Position numbers and translations under genes: made by a program
Assembly (NCBI RefSeq): GCF_026162425.1
Contig: NZ_JAOBQJ010000001.1
Coordinates: forward strand, 434,001 to 498,000
Direction: 5' to 3'
DNA length: 64,000 nucleotides
DNA from: Flexivirga meconopsidis
GTDB taxonomy: Bacteria; Actinomycetota; Actinomycetes; Actinomycetales; Dermatophilaceae
The notes under the pieces: generated by a model
What the model saw: the letters and a program-made list of their open reading frames with translations, nothing else
What the model was told of the DNA's origin: nothing
Database searches by the model: none
In this document: positions 48,780 to 57,354 of the stretch, piece after piece
Numbering within the stretch: the stretch's first letter is position 1
Layout of the letters: each line of letters opens with the position of its first letter

Positions 48780-50447
48780 ATGGACGCAGACGTCATCGTC
48801 GTCGGCGCGGGGCTGGCCGGTTTGGTTGCCGCCGGCGAACTCGTCGCGGCGGGCAAGCGCGTCGTGATCGTCGACCAGGAGAGCCCGGCCAATCTCGGCG
48901 GCCAGGCCTGGTGGTCGTTCGGCGGCCTGTTCTTCGTCAATTCTCCCGAACAACGACGGCTCGGCATCAAGGACTCGGTTGAGCTCGCCTGGCAGGACTG
49001 GCAGGGCAGCGCGGCGTTCGACCGGCTCGACGACGAGGATTCGTGGGCGCACCGGTGGGCCCGGGCGTATGTCGAATTCGCCGCCGGTGAGAAGCGGTCC
49101 TGGCTCAAGGAGCGCGGCATGGGCTGGCTCGGTGTCGTCGGGTGGGCCGAGCGTGGCGATGGCAGAGCCGACGGTCACGGCAACTCGGTGCCTCGTTTTC
49201 ACATCACGTGGGGGACCGGCACCGGGGTGGTGAAGCCGTTCGCCGAGGCCGCGCTGGCGGCGGTCGAGACGGGCCATGTGCGCTTCCTGCACCGACACCG
49301 GGTGGACGAGCTGGTCACCTCAGGTGGCGCCGTTACCGGTGTGCGAGGCCGAATCCTCAAGGAAGACAACGCCGCCCGCGGTGTCGCCAGCAACCGTGAC
49401 GAGGTCGGTGACTTCGAGCTGGCAGCACAGGCGGTGGTGGTCAGCAGCGGGGGCATCGGCGGCAACCACGACCTGGTGCGCAAGTGGTGGCCCGCGCGCC
49501 TCGGTGCGGCACCGAAGGCGATGATCACGGGTGTGCCGGCATACGTTGACGGCCGCATGATCGACATCACCGAGCAGGCCGGCGGACGCACGGTCAATCG
49601 GGATCGCATGTGGCACTACGTCGAGGGCATCCGCAACTGGGACCCGGTGTGGCCCCAGCACGCGATCCGCATCCTGCCCGGTCCGTCGTCGATGTGGTTC
49701 GACGCTCTCGGCCGACGGCTGCCGCATCCGTATCTGCCCGGCTTCGACACCCTCGGCACGCTTCGATATCTGCGCACCACACCGGAGCTCGCGCCACACG
49801 ATCATTCGTGGTTCGTGCTGACGCAGAAGATCATCGAGAAGGAGTTTGCGCTGTCGGGCTCGGAGCAGAATCCGGACATCACCAACAAAGACCTGAAACT
49901 GCTGGCTTCCCGGGTGCGCAAGGGCGCTCCGGGTCCGGTCGAGGCGTTCAAGCAGCATGGTGCCGACTTTGTTGTCGCAGAAGACATTTCGGACCTTGTC
50001 GCCAAGATGAACGCACTCACCGACGCTCCATTGCTCGACCCGGCCGAGATCGAACGCCAGATCGTGGCGCGGGACCGTGAGCTGGACAACCCGTTCACCA
50101 AGGACGCTCAGGTGACTGCACTGCGTGGTGCGCGGCGCTATCGCGGTGACCGCCTGGTGCGGGTGGCCAAGCCGCACAAGATCCTGGACCCGTCAGCCGG
50201 GCCGCTGATCGGGGTGAAGCTGCACGTGCTGACCCGAAAGTCGTTGGGCGGTCTGCAAACTGACCTCCAGTCGCGTGTGTTGGACATCGCCGGTGCTCCG
50301 GTGGAAGGACTTTTCGCGGCCGGTGAGGCAGCCGGGTTCGGCGGGGGTGGTGTGCACGGCTACAACTCGCTCGAGGGCACCTTCCTCGGCGGTTGCATCT
50401 TCTCTGGCCGCTCGGCGGGCCGGTCCGCGGCCGCCCAGGTGGTTTGA
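48780..50447 (+). CDS. FAD-binding dehydrogenase (ketosteroid dehydrogenase/fumarate reductase flavoprotein-like)
   Basis: A 555-residue flavoprotein. The N-terminal dinucleotide motif is VIVVGAGLAGLVAAGELVAA, with an internal VVVSSGGIGGNHDLV second strand and a C-terminal FAD-closing AAGEAAGFGGGGVHGYNSLEG. It belongs to the succinate dehydrogenase/3-ketosteroid-1-dehydrogenase superfamily, but within that to an uncharacterised actinobacterial 'FAD-binding dehydrogenase' group. The substrate is probably a hydrophobic ketone or alkene, not established. GGAGG precedes the ATG. The stop overlaps the ATG of the following NUDIX gene by one base. Confidence 0.88.
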   Translation: MDADVIVVGAGLAGLVAAGELVAAGKRVVIVDQESPANLGGQAWWSFGGLFFVNSPEQRRLGIKDSVELAWQDWQGSAAFDRLDDEDSWAHRWARAYVEFAAGEKRSWLKERGMGWLGVVGWAERGDGRADGHGNSVPRFHITWGTGTGVVKPFAEAALAAVETGHVRFLHRHRVDELVTSGGAVTGVRGRILKEDNAARGVASNRDEVGDFELAAQAVVVSSGGIGGNHDLVRKWWPARLGAAPKAMITGVPAYVDGRMIDITEQAGGRTVNRDRMWHYVEGIRNWDPVWPQHAIRILPGPSSMWFDALGRRLPHPYLPGFDTLGTLRYLRTTPELAPHDHSWFVLTQKIIEKEFALSGSEQNPDITNKDLKLLASRVRKGAPGPVEAFKQHGADFVVAEDISDLVAKMNALTDAPLLDPAEIERQIVARDRELDNPFTKDAQVTALRGARRYRGDRLVRVAKPHKILDPSAGPLIGVKLHVLTRKSLGGLQTDLQSRVLDIAGAPVEGLFAAGEAAGFGGGGVHGYNSLEGTFLGGCIFSGRSAGRSAAAQVV

Positions 50448-50947
50448 TGTCGCACGCTCGCCCCGGACCGCTGCGAAGGCTCGGTCTGACCCTCTTCCGG
50501 TGGTTGCCGACCGGCCCGAGTTACCGACTCGTGCGGTTGACGACGCCGACGTTCAGCGTCGGGGCAATCGCGTTGATCGAGTACGACGGCAAGCTGCTCG
50601 CTTTGCGCCAGACGCATCGGCACGGAGTCAGCCTGCCCGGTGGCCTGATCGACCGAGGCGAGCGTCCCGAGCGGACCGTGGCCCGAGAAGTGTTGGAGGA
50701 GACCGGTTTACGGATCGACCCGGGTGACTCGTTCGCGACCGTCTTCGAGCCGTCGCTACGTCATATCGACGTCATCTTCCGGGTCGTGTGTGAGCGGGAG
50801 CCCGTCATACAGGTGGCGAGCGAAGCGACCGGACATGACTGGCTCCCGCTCGACGAGTGGTGGGACATCGACTCTGCGACGGCCCGGATCCTGGCGACGG
50901 TGCGTGCGGCTCGGCGTGTCCCCCGCCCGGGGCGTGTGCTCGATTAA
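50447..50947 (+). CDS. NUDIX hydrolase
   Basis: A 166-residue NUDIX protein starting at ATG 50447 (TGATG overlap with the dehydrogenase stop). The 23-residue NUDIX box reads G-GLIDRG-E-RPERTVA-REVLEETG, a full match to Gx5Ex7REUxEExGU. It hydrolyses nucleoside-diphosphate-linked compounds, here with unknown preference. A hydrophobic N-terminal stretch (LGLTLFRWLPTG) may touch the membrane. It shares the last four bases with the convergent, frameshifted MerR gene. Confidence 0.88.
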   Translation: MSHARPGPLRRLGLTLFRWLPTGPSYRLVRLTTPTFSVGAIALIEYDGKLLALRQTHRHGVSLPGGLIDRGERPERTVAREVLEETGLRIDPGDSFATVFEPSLRHIDVIFRVVCEREPVIQVASEATGHDWLPLDEWWDIDSATARILATVRAARRVPRPGRVLD

Positions 50948-51728
50948 GCGTCGTGCACCGGCGCCTGCAGGGTGACCGACCCGTCCGGCGCCACGAGGTG
51001 CCGGTGGATGCCGTGGGTGCGGAGCCCGAGAGTCGCCAGGTGGGCGTCGATAGTGGCCCAGACGTCCGAGGGTTGAGGTGGCATTTCGTCGAAACGCACT
51101 GATATCGCCGTGCTTTCGGCCGGCAACGTGATCGCACTCAGCTGATCGTCTGACTCTGCGGCAGTCGCATCGATGCCCGCGGTGACCACGATCGCATCGT
51201 CATCGGTGCCGTCGAAGGCCAGCGTCAGAGCGTTGGTGCCGGCGAGCGGATCGAGCTTCGATCGGAGCTCGGCAACGGCTCCGGGGATCTCGGTCTCGTC
51301 GAGCACCCTGACCTGATAGGCGGCCAATTGCATTGCGGGTAAAGGCTGTTGCGTGAGATTCATGGTGACCTTCCGGCTTCCTGATTCAATGGCGTGGAGC
51401 CGCTCCTGCACCTGTGTCAGGCGCGTGGTGGCTTCGGCGATCTGTTGCTCGAGCGCGCTCGCCTGGGCCCGGAGGGTGCGTTCGAGAGTGAGGTGCTCGA
51501 CGGTAGGGCTCAGCAGGGCCGCAATGTCTGCGAGCCCGAACCCGAGCTCGCGGAGCGTCGCGACGGCAGGACCCGCCCCGTCTGGCTCGCGGCATAGCGC
51601 CGGTATCCGGTGCCCGGGTCGACGTACGCCGGCTCGAGCAGACCCGCGTCTTCCCAATGGCGCAGCATGCGGCGGGACACTCCGGTCGCCTGTGCGATTT
51701 CACCGATACTCAGCATCACGGCACTCAT
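50944..51728 (-). pseudogene. MerR-family regulator with GyrI-like effector domain, frameshifted
   Basis: Two overlapping frames together make one MerR protein. The N-terminal frame (from ATG 51728) encodes the HTH domain: LSIGEIAQATGVSRRMLRHW, DAGLL and DPGTGYRRYAASQTGRV. The sequence then continues as ATLRELGFGLADIAALLS in another frame, followed by the dimer coiled coil and a GyrI-like ligand domain. The break is in the CAGACGGGGCGGGTCCTG region near 51550-51560, where one missing base restores alignment to MerR proteins. It is therefore a recent pseudogene or a sequencing error in a G/C-run. It ends in a 4-base overlap with the NUDIX gene. A good MerR operator precedes it. Confidence 0.8.
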
Positions 51729-51734
51729 CGGAAG

Positions 51735-51757
51735 CCATCACACAGTGTGAAGGTCAA
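51735..51757 (-). promoter_or_regulatory. MerR-type operator/promoter
   Basis: On the minus strand, TTGACC (-35 like, 51752-51757) is followed by the dyad TCACACTGTGTGA (forward TCACACAGTGTGA at 51738-51750), 10 bp before the MerR start. An operator between the promoter elements with extended spacing is typical of MerR autoregulation. Confidence 0.6.
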
Positions 51758-52010
51758 GCGCGCCAGTGGTGGCCGGTGCTGATCGTTACCTCGCGGAGCG
51801 CGCTCGGCGGTTCGGGATGACTCGCTGGCCGCGGGACCAACGCGCGCCGCGGGACGAGGGACCACCCTCGCGGCCTCACTCCGCTTCGCTCCGCTGGCGC
51901 TCCGCTTCGCTGCATAGGGCCGCTCACGCGGCCCCTCGCCCCGCTCAGAGATCTCGCCACGCACCTGATCGTGCCCCCTTCCGCAACCTGGCGGGTGGGG
52001 TCCCGTCGGC
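51758..52010. other. Intergenic stretch without a gene
   Basis: Between the MerR promoter and the repeat cluster lies a GC-rich region with short internal repeats (GCGGGACCAACGCG, CTCCGCTTCGCTCCGCTGG then CTCCGCTTCGCT) and a GGCCGCTCACGCGGCC stem at about 51923-51938. It looks like decayed repeat material. No ORF with coding character is seen on either strand. Confidence 0.5.
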
Positions 52011-52190
52011 GGTGGTCGAGTAGAGCGAACCAGCCAAGATCTCGGCGGTGGTCGAGTAGGGCGGAGCAGCCAAGTCCTTGGGGTCGGTGGGGGCTGGTCG
52101 AGTAGGGCGAAGCAGCCAAGTCCTTGGGGCCGGCGGGGGTGGTCGAGTAGGGCGGAGGAGCGAAGCGGGGGAGCCCGTATCGAGACCACT
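52011..52190. repeat. Palindromic repeat cluster (family A), upstream of the second DUF222 gene
   Basis: Four copies start at 52013, 52049, 52095 and 52140, each with the arm TGGTCGAGTAGGGCG followed by AAGCAGCCAAG or a variant; the last ends CCGTATCGAGACCACT. They are the same family as the repeats around the GIY-YIG gene but in inverse orientation. A matching copy follows the DUF222 gene at 54051-54102. Confidence 0.88.
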
Positions 52191-52301
52191 CCTACTCCAC
52201 CACGCAACACCATCCCACCGGGCACTGACAACCCCCGCTCGATTCCACGAATCACACTGGAACCACACACTATTCGGCCTTGTGCACCCTTCCCAACCAC
52301 A

Positions 52302-52317
52302 TCGAACACGTGTATGA
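52302..52317 (+). promoter_or_regulatory. LexA-like SOS box and -10 of the second DUF222 gene
   Basis: TCGAACACGTGTATGA matches the actinobacterial SOS box TCGAAC-N4-GTTCGA in the left half fully and in 4 of 6 bases on the right. It overlaps a TATGAT -10 and lies 8 bp before the ATG at 52325. In mycobacteria several 13E12-family genes carry SOS boxes, so DNA-damage control is plausible here. Confidence 0.5.
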
Positions 52318-52324
52318 TTTGGGT

Positions 52325-54046
52325 ATGTCCCAGCTGCAGCAGGCACTCACCGACCCGGTGATCGCTGCTGCCACCACGAGCGAACTCTTGGAGGCCGCAC
52401 AGACGCTGCTGCGGGCTGCGTTCGAGAAGGCCCACGAGTCCGACGGCACGGGTCTCTCAGATGGCGAGTTGCTCGATCAGGTGCTCGCCACCCAGCAGGT
52501 GCAAAACTCCGCCTGGGCCACCCAAACCCTGCGCCTGGACCAACTCGCGCAACGCGAATACGACAAACACCCGCACCACCCCGACACCTGGACACCGTTG
52601 GAAGTCGGTGCCCGGCTGGGGTGGACCGACCGGCAAACCAGCCTGCGACTCACCCAAGCGACCGAGAGTGTGCGCTACACGCCGCTGCTGCTCCACCAGG
52701 CCGGGACCGGGGAGTTGGAGGGACGGAAAGTGGTCGCGGTCAGCGACACCCTCGCCGGCGCAATCCCGGCAACCGGCACACCCGAGGCGGCTGATTGTCC
52801 GGTCGACCTCGCCGCAACCATCGAAGCCGAGATCCTCGCCAGCACCCCGGAGACCTCGACATCGACAAAACTCCGCCGCCGCACCGGGCGCCTACTGACC
52901 CAGCACGCACCGGTCGCAGCCGACCACGCTGCGGCGGCACGACGACGAGAGTCCACCGACGTGACCGTCGCACCCCACTGGGAACCAGGCATGTCCACCC
53001 TCACTGCCATCCTGCCCTCCCTGGACGCGGCGCAACTCATGACCGCAATCAACACCCACGCGAAGGTGCTGCACGGCTCGACCACGACCGGTAAGAGCCT
53101 CGGCGAATGCCGCGTCGACGCCCTGACCGACCTGCTGTTGTCGAACGCGCACGTGATCACCGAACTCGTCTTGCACGTGCCGTTCCACCCGGCTACCGCC
53201 GCGTCCACAAACACGAGTCCGGAGGCCGGCACTGGCGGGACCGAAGCGCACGGCCGCCACCGTGCGACGGGCACGAGTGACGCAACCGGCACGGGCGTGG
53301 GCGGCGGGGTCGGCGTGCTGGACCGGCCGAGCATCATTGACGACACAGCAGCAACCGACGCGACACCCGGAGCCGTCGGCGCGTGGACATCGAAGGTACG
53401 ACCGCCCGGTCCGCCTGAGTTCATACTCCCGATCAACCCGGTCGTCCTCGACCTCGACACCTGCCGCCCGACCAGTTGCCGCCCGATCAGTGAGGCCGAA
53501 CGCCAACTCAAAGCCAAGGTGCTCGAAGCCGTACCACGGACCGGCACCCGACCACCACCCGATCGGATCCGCTCCCAGCAGTCCACACCCAGCGAAACTC
53601 CCGCCCCCACCGCGAACCCCGCGCGGTACCGGCTCGGCGACATCCAAGTCCCCGGTGTCGGGGTCATCCCCGCCGATGCGGTCCGCGAACTCACCCGCCT
53701 GCTCGGCACCAAGATCACCCGTGCCCTGGTCAACGCGGAAATCGGCACGGTGGCCGAAACCGCCAACCAGACCTACACCCCCGGCGCCCGGTTGGCACGA
53801 TTCGTGCGGGCCCGTGACCAACACTGCCGATTCCCCGGCTGCACCCGACCCGCCAAACTCACCGACCTCGACCACATCACCCCCTACCCCGACGGACCCA
53901 CCGCAGCCCACAACCTGCAATGCCTGTGCCGGCACCACCACCGCGCCAAACACGAAACCGGCTGGCAGGTCACCATGACCCCCGACGGCGTCTGTACCTG
54001 GACCAGCCCCGGCGGGCACACCTACCTCACCCACCCCGCCGACTAA
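52325..54046 (+). CDS. DUF222 / HNH endonuclease signature protein (13E12-repeat type), copy 2
   Basis: A 573-residue protein starting at ATG 52325. N-terminal helical DUF222 domain (~20-300), a long Thr/Ala/Gly/Pro-rich linker (~305-460), and a C-terminal HNH motif: CRFPGCTRPAKLTDLDHITPYP-type cysteine pair and catalytic Asp-His, then N in HNLQCLCRHHHRAKH. It shares its architecture with copy 1 (12552-13961) but little linker sequence. It is flanked by family A palindromic repeats (upstream 52011-52190, downstream 5 bp after the stop) and has a LexA-like box in its promoter. Function unknown; a mobile or homing element is one reading. Confidence 0.9.
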   Translation: MSQLQQALTDPVIAAATTSELLEAAQTLLRAAFEKAHESDGTGLSDGELLDQVLATQQVQNSAWATQTLRLDQLAQREYDKHPHHPDTWTPLEVGARLGWTDRQTSLRLTQATESVRYTPLLLHQAGTGELEGRKVVAVSDTLAGAIPATGTPEAADCPVDLAATIEAEILASTPETSTSTKLRRRTGRLLTQHAPVAADHAAAARRRESTDVTVAPHWEPGMSTLTAILPSLDAAQLMTAINTHAKVLHGSTTTGKSLGECRVDALTDLLLSNAHVITELVLHVPFHPATAASTNTSPEAGTGGTEAHGRHRATGTSDATGTGVGGGVGVLDRPSIIDDTAATDATPGAVGAWTSKVRPPGPPEFILPINPVVLDLDTCRPTSCRPISEAERQLKAKVLEAVPRTGTRPPPDRIRSQQSTPSETPAPTANPARYRLGDIQVPGVGVIPADAVRELTRLLGTKITRALVNAEIGTVAETANQTYTPGARLARFVRARDQHCRFPGCTRPAKLTDLDHITPYPDGPTAAHNLQCLCRHHHRAKHETGWQVTMTPDGVCTWTSPGGHTYLTHPAD

Positions 54047-54050
54047 CAGA

Positions 54051-54102
54051 CCGCTGATCTCGATACGGCCTCGCCTAGCGGCTCGGCCTACTCGATCAGC
54101 GG
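54051..54102. repeat. Palindromic repeat (family A), downstream of the second DUF222 gene
   Basis: A 52-bp copy with outer arms CCGCTGATC and GATCAGCGG. Inside are CTCGATACGGCCTCGC and GGCTCGGCCTACTCGAT, as in the 48-bp family members at 6.6-7.2 kb. It starts 5 bp after the DUF222/HNH stop. The remaining ~75 bp before the lipoprotein gene contain nothing further. Confidence 0.88.
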
Positions 54103-54178
54103 GCGCACGCTCGTGCCAGAACCGCTCGGAGCGGCCCCTGCCGTTGCCTTCGGGGGACGGCAGTTACCGTGGGAGGCA

Positions 54179-55141
54179 ATGTCTTACGGGGGAAAACTGA
54201 CACGTCGTACATTGCTCGCCATTGCCGGAGTCGGCTCGTTCGGAGCGCTCGCCGCCTGCTCCTCAAGCGGTTCCGCCGGCTCAGGACCAGGCGAGGGCGG
54301 TGGGGGCACGGCGCCACCAAGCAGCAGCCCGGCACCACCGACGCCCACCCAGTTGCCGAACGGCGGGCGGGAGATCTTCCCGGCGTACCGGCTCTTCGGC
54401 TACTGCGGGTCACCGGCCGCGCCGGCACTCGGCCAGCTCGGAGTGGGAGACCTCGCCGACGAAGCGAGAGGCATGATGGGCAAGACGGCCGAGTGGGGCG
54501 GCGGTCGTCGGGTGCAGCCGGTGATGGAGCTCATCTCCTGCATCGTGCAGAGCGCACCCGGCGCCGACGGGCAATATCGGATCCGGCTCGGTGACGACAT
54601 TGTGCAACAGTGGCTCGACGTCGCAAGACAACACAAAGCGTTGCTACTGCTCAACATTCAGCCGGGCCGGGCGGCATTCCTCGACGAGGTCAAGGCCATC
54701 GAGCGGTGGCTGAGAGAGCCGGACGTCGGCATCGCGCTCGACCCAGAGTGGTCGGTCGGTCCGGGCCAGACACCGGGCAAGGTCTTCGGCCACACGACGG
54801 GCCGGGTGCTCGACGAAGTTGCGTCATACGTCTCCGGTCTGGTCAGCGAGCACAAGATGCCGGAGAAGCCGATGGTGATCCACGTCCTGCGTCGCAACAT
54901 CGTCAGCGACGAAGCGGAGTTGCGGCCCCACAAGGGAGTTGCACTGGTGAAGTCCGTCGACGGCATCGGTCCGATGCACGACAAGGTCAAGGCGTACAAC
55001 GCGGTCATGGCCGGCACACCGTCGCACATCCACCCCGGATTCAAGCTGTTCTTCCAGGAGGACGGGCGCTACGGACCACTCATGACGCCGGAGCAGGTGC
55101 TGGCGCTCACGCCGCAACCGGAATACGTGCTCTACGAGTGA
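54179..55141 (+). CDS. Tat-type lipoprotein of unknown function
   Basis: A 320-residue protein starting at ATG 54179 after GGGAGG. The N-terminal TRRTLLAIAGVGSFGALAAC combines a twin-arginine motif with the lipobox LAAC, so it is probably exported folded and lipidated. A Gly/Pro/Ser linker precedes a ~250-residue domain with conserved-looking blocks IFPAYRLFGYCGSP, LLLLNIQPGRAAFLDEV, VGIALDPEWSVGPGQTPG and HIHPGFKLFFQEDG. The TIM-barrel-like run of strands and acids suggests a glycosidase-type fold, but no known family is recognised. Its end overlaps the convergent VOC gene by 10 bp. Confidence 0.75.
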   Translation: MSYGGKLTRRTLLAIAGVGSFGALAACSSSGSAGSGPGEGGGGTAPPSSSPAPPTPTQLPNGGREIFPAYRLFGYCGSPAAPALGQLGVGDLADEARGMMGKTAEWGGGRRVQPVMELISCIVQSAPGADGQYRIRLGDDIVQQWLDVARQHKALLLLNIQPGRAAFLDEVKAIERWLREPDVGIALDPEWSVGPGQTPGKVFGHTTGRVLDEVASYVSGLVSEHKMPEKPMVIHVLRRNIVSDEAELRPHKGVALVKSVDGIGPMHDKVKAYNAVMAGTPSHIHPGFKLFFQEDGRYGPLMTPEQVLALTPQPEYVLYE

Positions 55142-55575
55142 GCAGGGGCCCGCAGATCCCAGAGGTTCCCCCAGATGTCCCGTATGACGATGATGCTCCC
55201 GTAGCTCTCGTCACGCCGTGGCTGGACGATCTCACATCCCGCGGCTATGGCGCGCGCGGCGGCAACCTCCACATCTCCAACGTCGAGAAACAGGCCAACT
55301 CGACCGGCGAACTGCGTTCCGACTGCGGCGATCTGGGACGGTTTGTCCGCCACTGCCAAGACGATTCCGGTCTCCGCAGTCGGGGGAGCAACGACGACCC
55401 ACCGCTTGGACCTGCCATCGGTCGTCGTTGCCGGCACATCCTCGCGCAACTCGAATCCGAACGCTTCGCGGACGAAACTGATTGCTCGGTCGTAGTCGTC
55501 GACGATCAACGTGATCAGGCTCAGCGTCGTCCGTGCGACGGGTGACCGACGTCCAGGTGCCCGCTCAGATCGCAT
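55132..55575 (-). CDS. VOC (glyoxalase/bleomycin resistance) family protein
   Basis: A 147-residue single VOC module. Beta-alpha-beta pattern: TTLSLITLIVDDYDRAISFV near the N-terminus and a C-terminal IIVIRDIWGNLWDLRAP strand with metal-site-type Asp/Trp context. ATG 55575 is the only in-frame start before the domain and overlaps the upstream mannosyltransferase gene by 11 bp, so translation is probably coupled. Members bind metals and act on small thiol or aromatic molecules; many are annotated only by fold. It is the last gene of the minus-strand run that starts with the IclR regulator. Confidence 0.82.
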   Translation of the reverse strand: MRSERAPGRRSPVARTTLSLITLIVDDYDRAISFVREAFGFELREDVPATTTDGRSKRWVVVAPPTAETGIVLAVADKPSQIAAVGTQFAGRVGLFLDVGDVEVAAARAIAAGCEIVQPRRDESYGSIIVIRDIWGNLWDLRAPAHS

Positions 55576-56749
55576 ACGGGTAGACGCCGAGCATGTAGGC
55601 GCCGAACCATGCACTGACGGCGGTGACGCCGACCCCGACGGTCGCCTGGGTGAGGCGAGAGCGGTGTGCGAGGCCGATCGCGACCGGCACCAACAGCACG
55701 TATGCCGGCAGGAGCAGTCGGGCACGGGAGTTCATCAGGCCATCGGTGAGCAGCACGGTGGCGACCACGAACGCGCCGTAAACGCTGACCTGCCAAGGCA
55801 ATCGGGTGACGAATGCCAGCACGACGAGCACTAACGTCGTGAGGATCACCCAAGCGGTGAATACGTCCCCGGCGGAGTTGTTCGTCGCGAGCGTCTCACG
55901 CAGATACCGCCACGTCGCCTGACCGGCATCGAATCCGGTGTCCCAGCCGTTGCTCTGGATCCGGAACCACGCCATGGGCGAGCCGGCATGCACGGCGACC
56001 ACGACCAGCCAGGCCAACCAACCCAGGGGGGCGAGCACGATGGCGGCCCACGGGCGCCAGCCGTCGCGCCAGTGCAGCAACGCTGCCAGCACGACAACCG
56101 CAATCAACGCCACGACTGTCGTGCGGGTCAGGCCGGCGGCGATGGTCAGCAAACCCGCTGCAACCCAACGCTTTTCGAGCACCATGAGCAGTGCCCAGCC
56201 GGCGAGTGCGCAGTAGAGCGCCTCGGTGTAGGCCATTGTCAGCACGATGCTCATCGGGGCCGCCGCGAAGAGGACAGCGGCGAGCAGGCCGACGCGCTGC
56301 GCCATGCGGTCCTCTGCGGGACGAGCGCGCAGCATGCACCACTCACCGATCCGGTATGCCGCTACGGTCGCCACGGCACCGGCGACCACGCTGGTGAGGA
56401 TCGCTGCGGCATACACCGAGACGCCCGGCGGGACCGCAACCGCCCGGACCAGCATCGGATAACCGGGGAAGAACGCGTATGCCGTGTCGGCAGTGTGCAT
56501 TCCGTGCGCGTCGACCAGCCGCTGCGGCACGCTGTTGTAACCGTGCTCGGCGAGTGCGAGCATCCACTCGCCGTCCCAGGACGACAGCATGTTGCGCACG
56601 CTCTTGCCCTGCCGATCCCCGACATACGACAGCCAGAAGATGCCGATCGCCCGGATGAGGACGAAGACGCCGACCCCGATCAGCCAGGCGTTCTGGAGCG
56701 CGGTGCGGCTACGGTCGGACGCCGCGGCGGTGTGCGTGGTGGCGTTCAG
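55565..56749 (-). CDS. PIG-V-like GT-C mannosyltransferase family membrane protein
   Basis: About 394 residues with ~9 hydrophobic helices. After the first helix the family signature SSWDGEWMLALAEHGY places the catalytic-type Asp in the first outer loop, as in PIG-V-like/GT-C enzymes. The first standard start (ATG 56599) would delete helix 1 (AWLIGVGVFVLIRAIGIFWL). In-frame sequence continues upstream to CTG 56749, which overlaps the Bpa stop as CTGA; no ATG, GTG or TTG lies between. A CTG start is therefore proposed. The donor is probably a polyprenyl-linked mannose, the acceptor unknown. Confidence 0.75.
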   Translation of the reverse strand: MNATTHTAAASDRSRTALQNAWLIGVGVFVLIRAIGIFWLSYVGDRQGKSVRNMLSSWDGEWMLALAEHGYNSVPQRLVDAHGMHTADTAYAFFPGYPMLVRAVAVPPGVSVYAAAILTSVVAGAVATVAAYRIGEWCMLRARPAEDRMAQRVGLLAAVLFAAAPMSIVLTMAYTEALYCALAGWALLMVLEKRWVAAGLLTIAAGLTRTTVVALIAVVVLAALLHWRDGWRPWAAIVLAPLGWLAWLVVVAVHAGSPMAWFRIQSNGWDTGFDAGQATWRYLRETLATNNSAGDVFTAWVILTTLVLVVLAFVTRLPWQVSVYGAFVVATVLLTDGLMNSRARLLLPAYVLLVPVAIGLAHRSRLTQATVGVGVTAVSAWFGAYMLGVYPYAI

Positions 56750-57312
56750 AGGTACTGACCCGTCGGGGACGGAGGACCGTCACCGGCCGGCGGTTGCTGA
56801 CCGAGGTCCGCGTGACCGACCGGCAGTCCGCGGCGCATCGCCTGCAACTGCGCCTGGGCGGCCATCTGCTGGGCGACGATCGCGGTCTGGATGCCGTGGA
56901 AGAGCCCCTCCAGCCAGCCCACGAGCTGTGCTTGCGCGATCCGCAACTCTGCATCGCTGGGCGCATCCTCGCTGAACGGCAACGCAATGCGGTCCAACTC
57001 CTCGACCAGCTCCGGCGAAAGGCCCTCCTTCAACTCGCCGATCGACCGCTTGTGGATCTCCGCGAGGCGCCGCCGACCGGCCTCGTCGAGCGGCGCATTG
57101 CGCACCTCCTCGAGCAACTGCTTGATCATCGAGCCGATGCGCATCACCTTCGCCGGCTGCTCGACCAGATCGGCCGGGTTCTCACCTTGCTTGTCGTCAG
57201 TCTGCGCGCCGTCGTCCTCGGCCGAGCCGCCGGCCACTCCCATGCCGTCCTGCGTCACGACCACGATGCGCTGCTCGTCGGCGTTCTTCGGGTTGTCGGT
57301 TTCGGGCGTCAT
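56746..57312 (-). CDS. bpa: Bacterial proteasome activator (Bpa/PafE)
   Basis: A 188-residue protein (start ATG 57312, with AGGA at proper distance; ATG 57321 is an alternative). The core is that of the actinobacterial DUF2587 family: VEQPAKVMRIGSMIKQLLEE, then LDEAGRRRLAEIHKRSI, AELRIAQAQLVGWLEGLFHG and IQTAIVAQQMAAQAQL. The C-terminus is GQYL, the motif that docks into the 20S proteasome and opens its gate, so the ring-shaped activator promotes ATP-independent degradation of partly folded proteins. Its presence implies that the genome encodes a 20S proteasome. It lies in a run with a quinone oxidoreductase upstream and a mannosyltransferase downstream. Confidence 0.92.
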   Translation of the reverse strand: MTPETDNPKNADEQRIVVVTQDGMGVAGGSAEDDGAQTDDKQGENPADLVEQPAKVMRIGSMIKQLLEEVRNAPLDEAGRRRLAEIHKRSIGELKEGLSPELVEELDRIALPFSEDAPSDAELRIAQAQLVGWLEGLFHGIQTAIVAQQMAAQAQLQAMRRGLPVGHADLGQQPPAGDGPPSPTGQYL

Positions 57313-57354
57313 AGCTCTCATCCTGCCTCATCGGCTTGCGCCGTTCCGGTCAGA

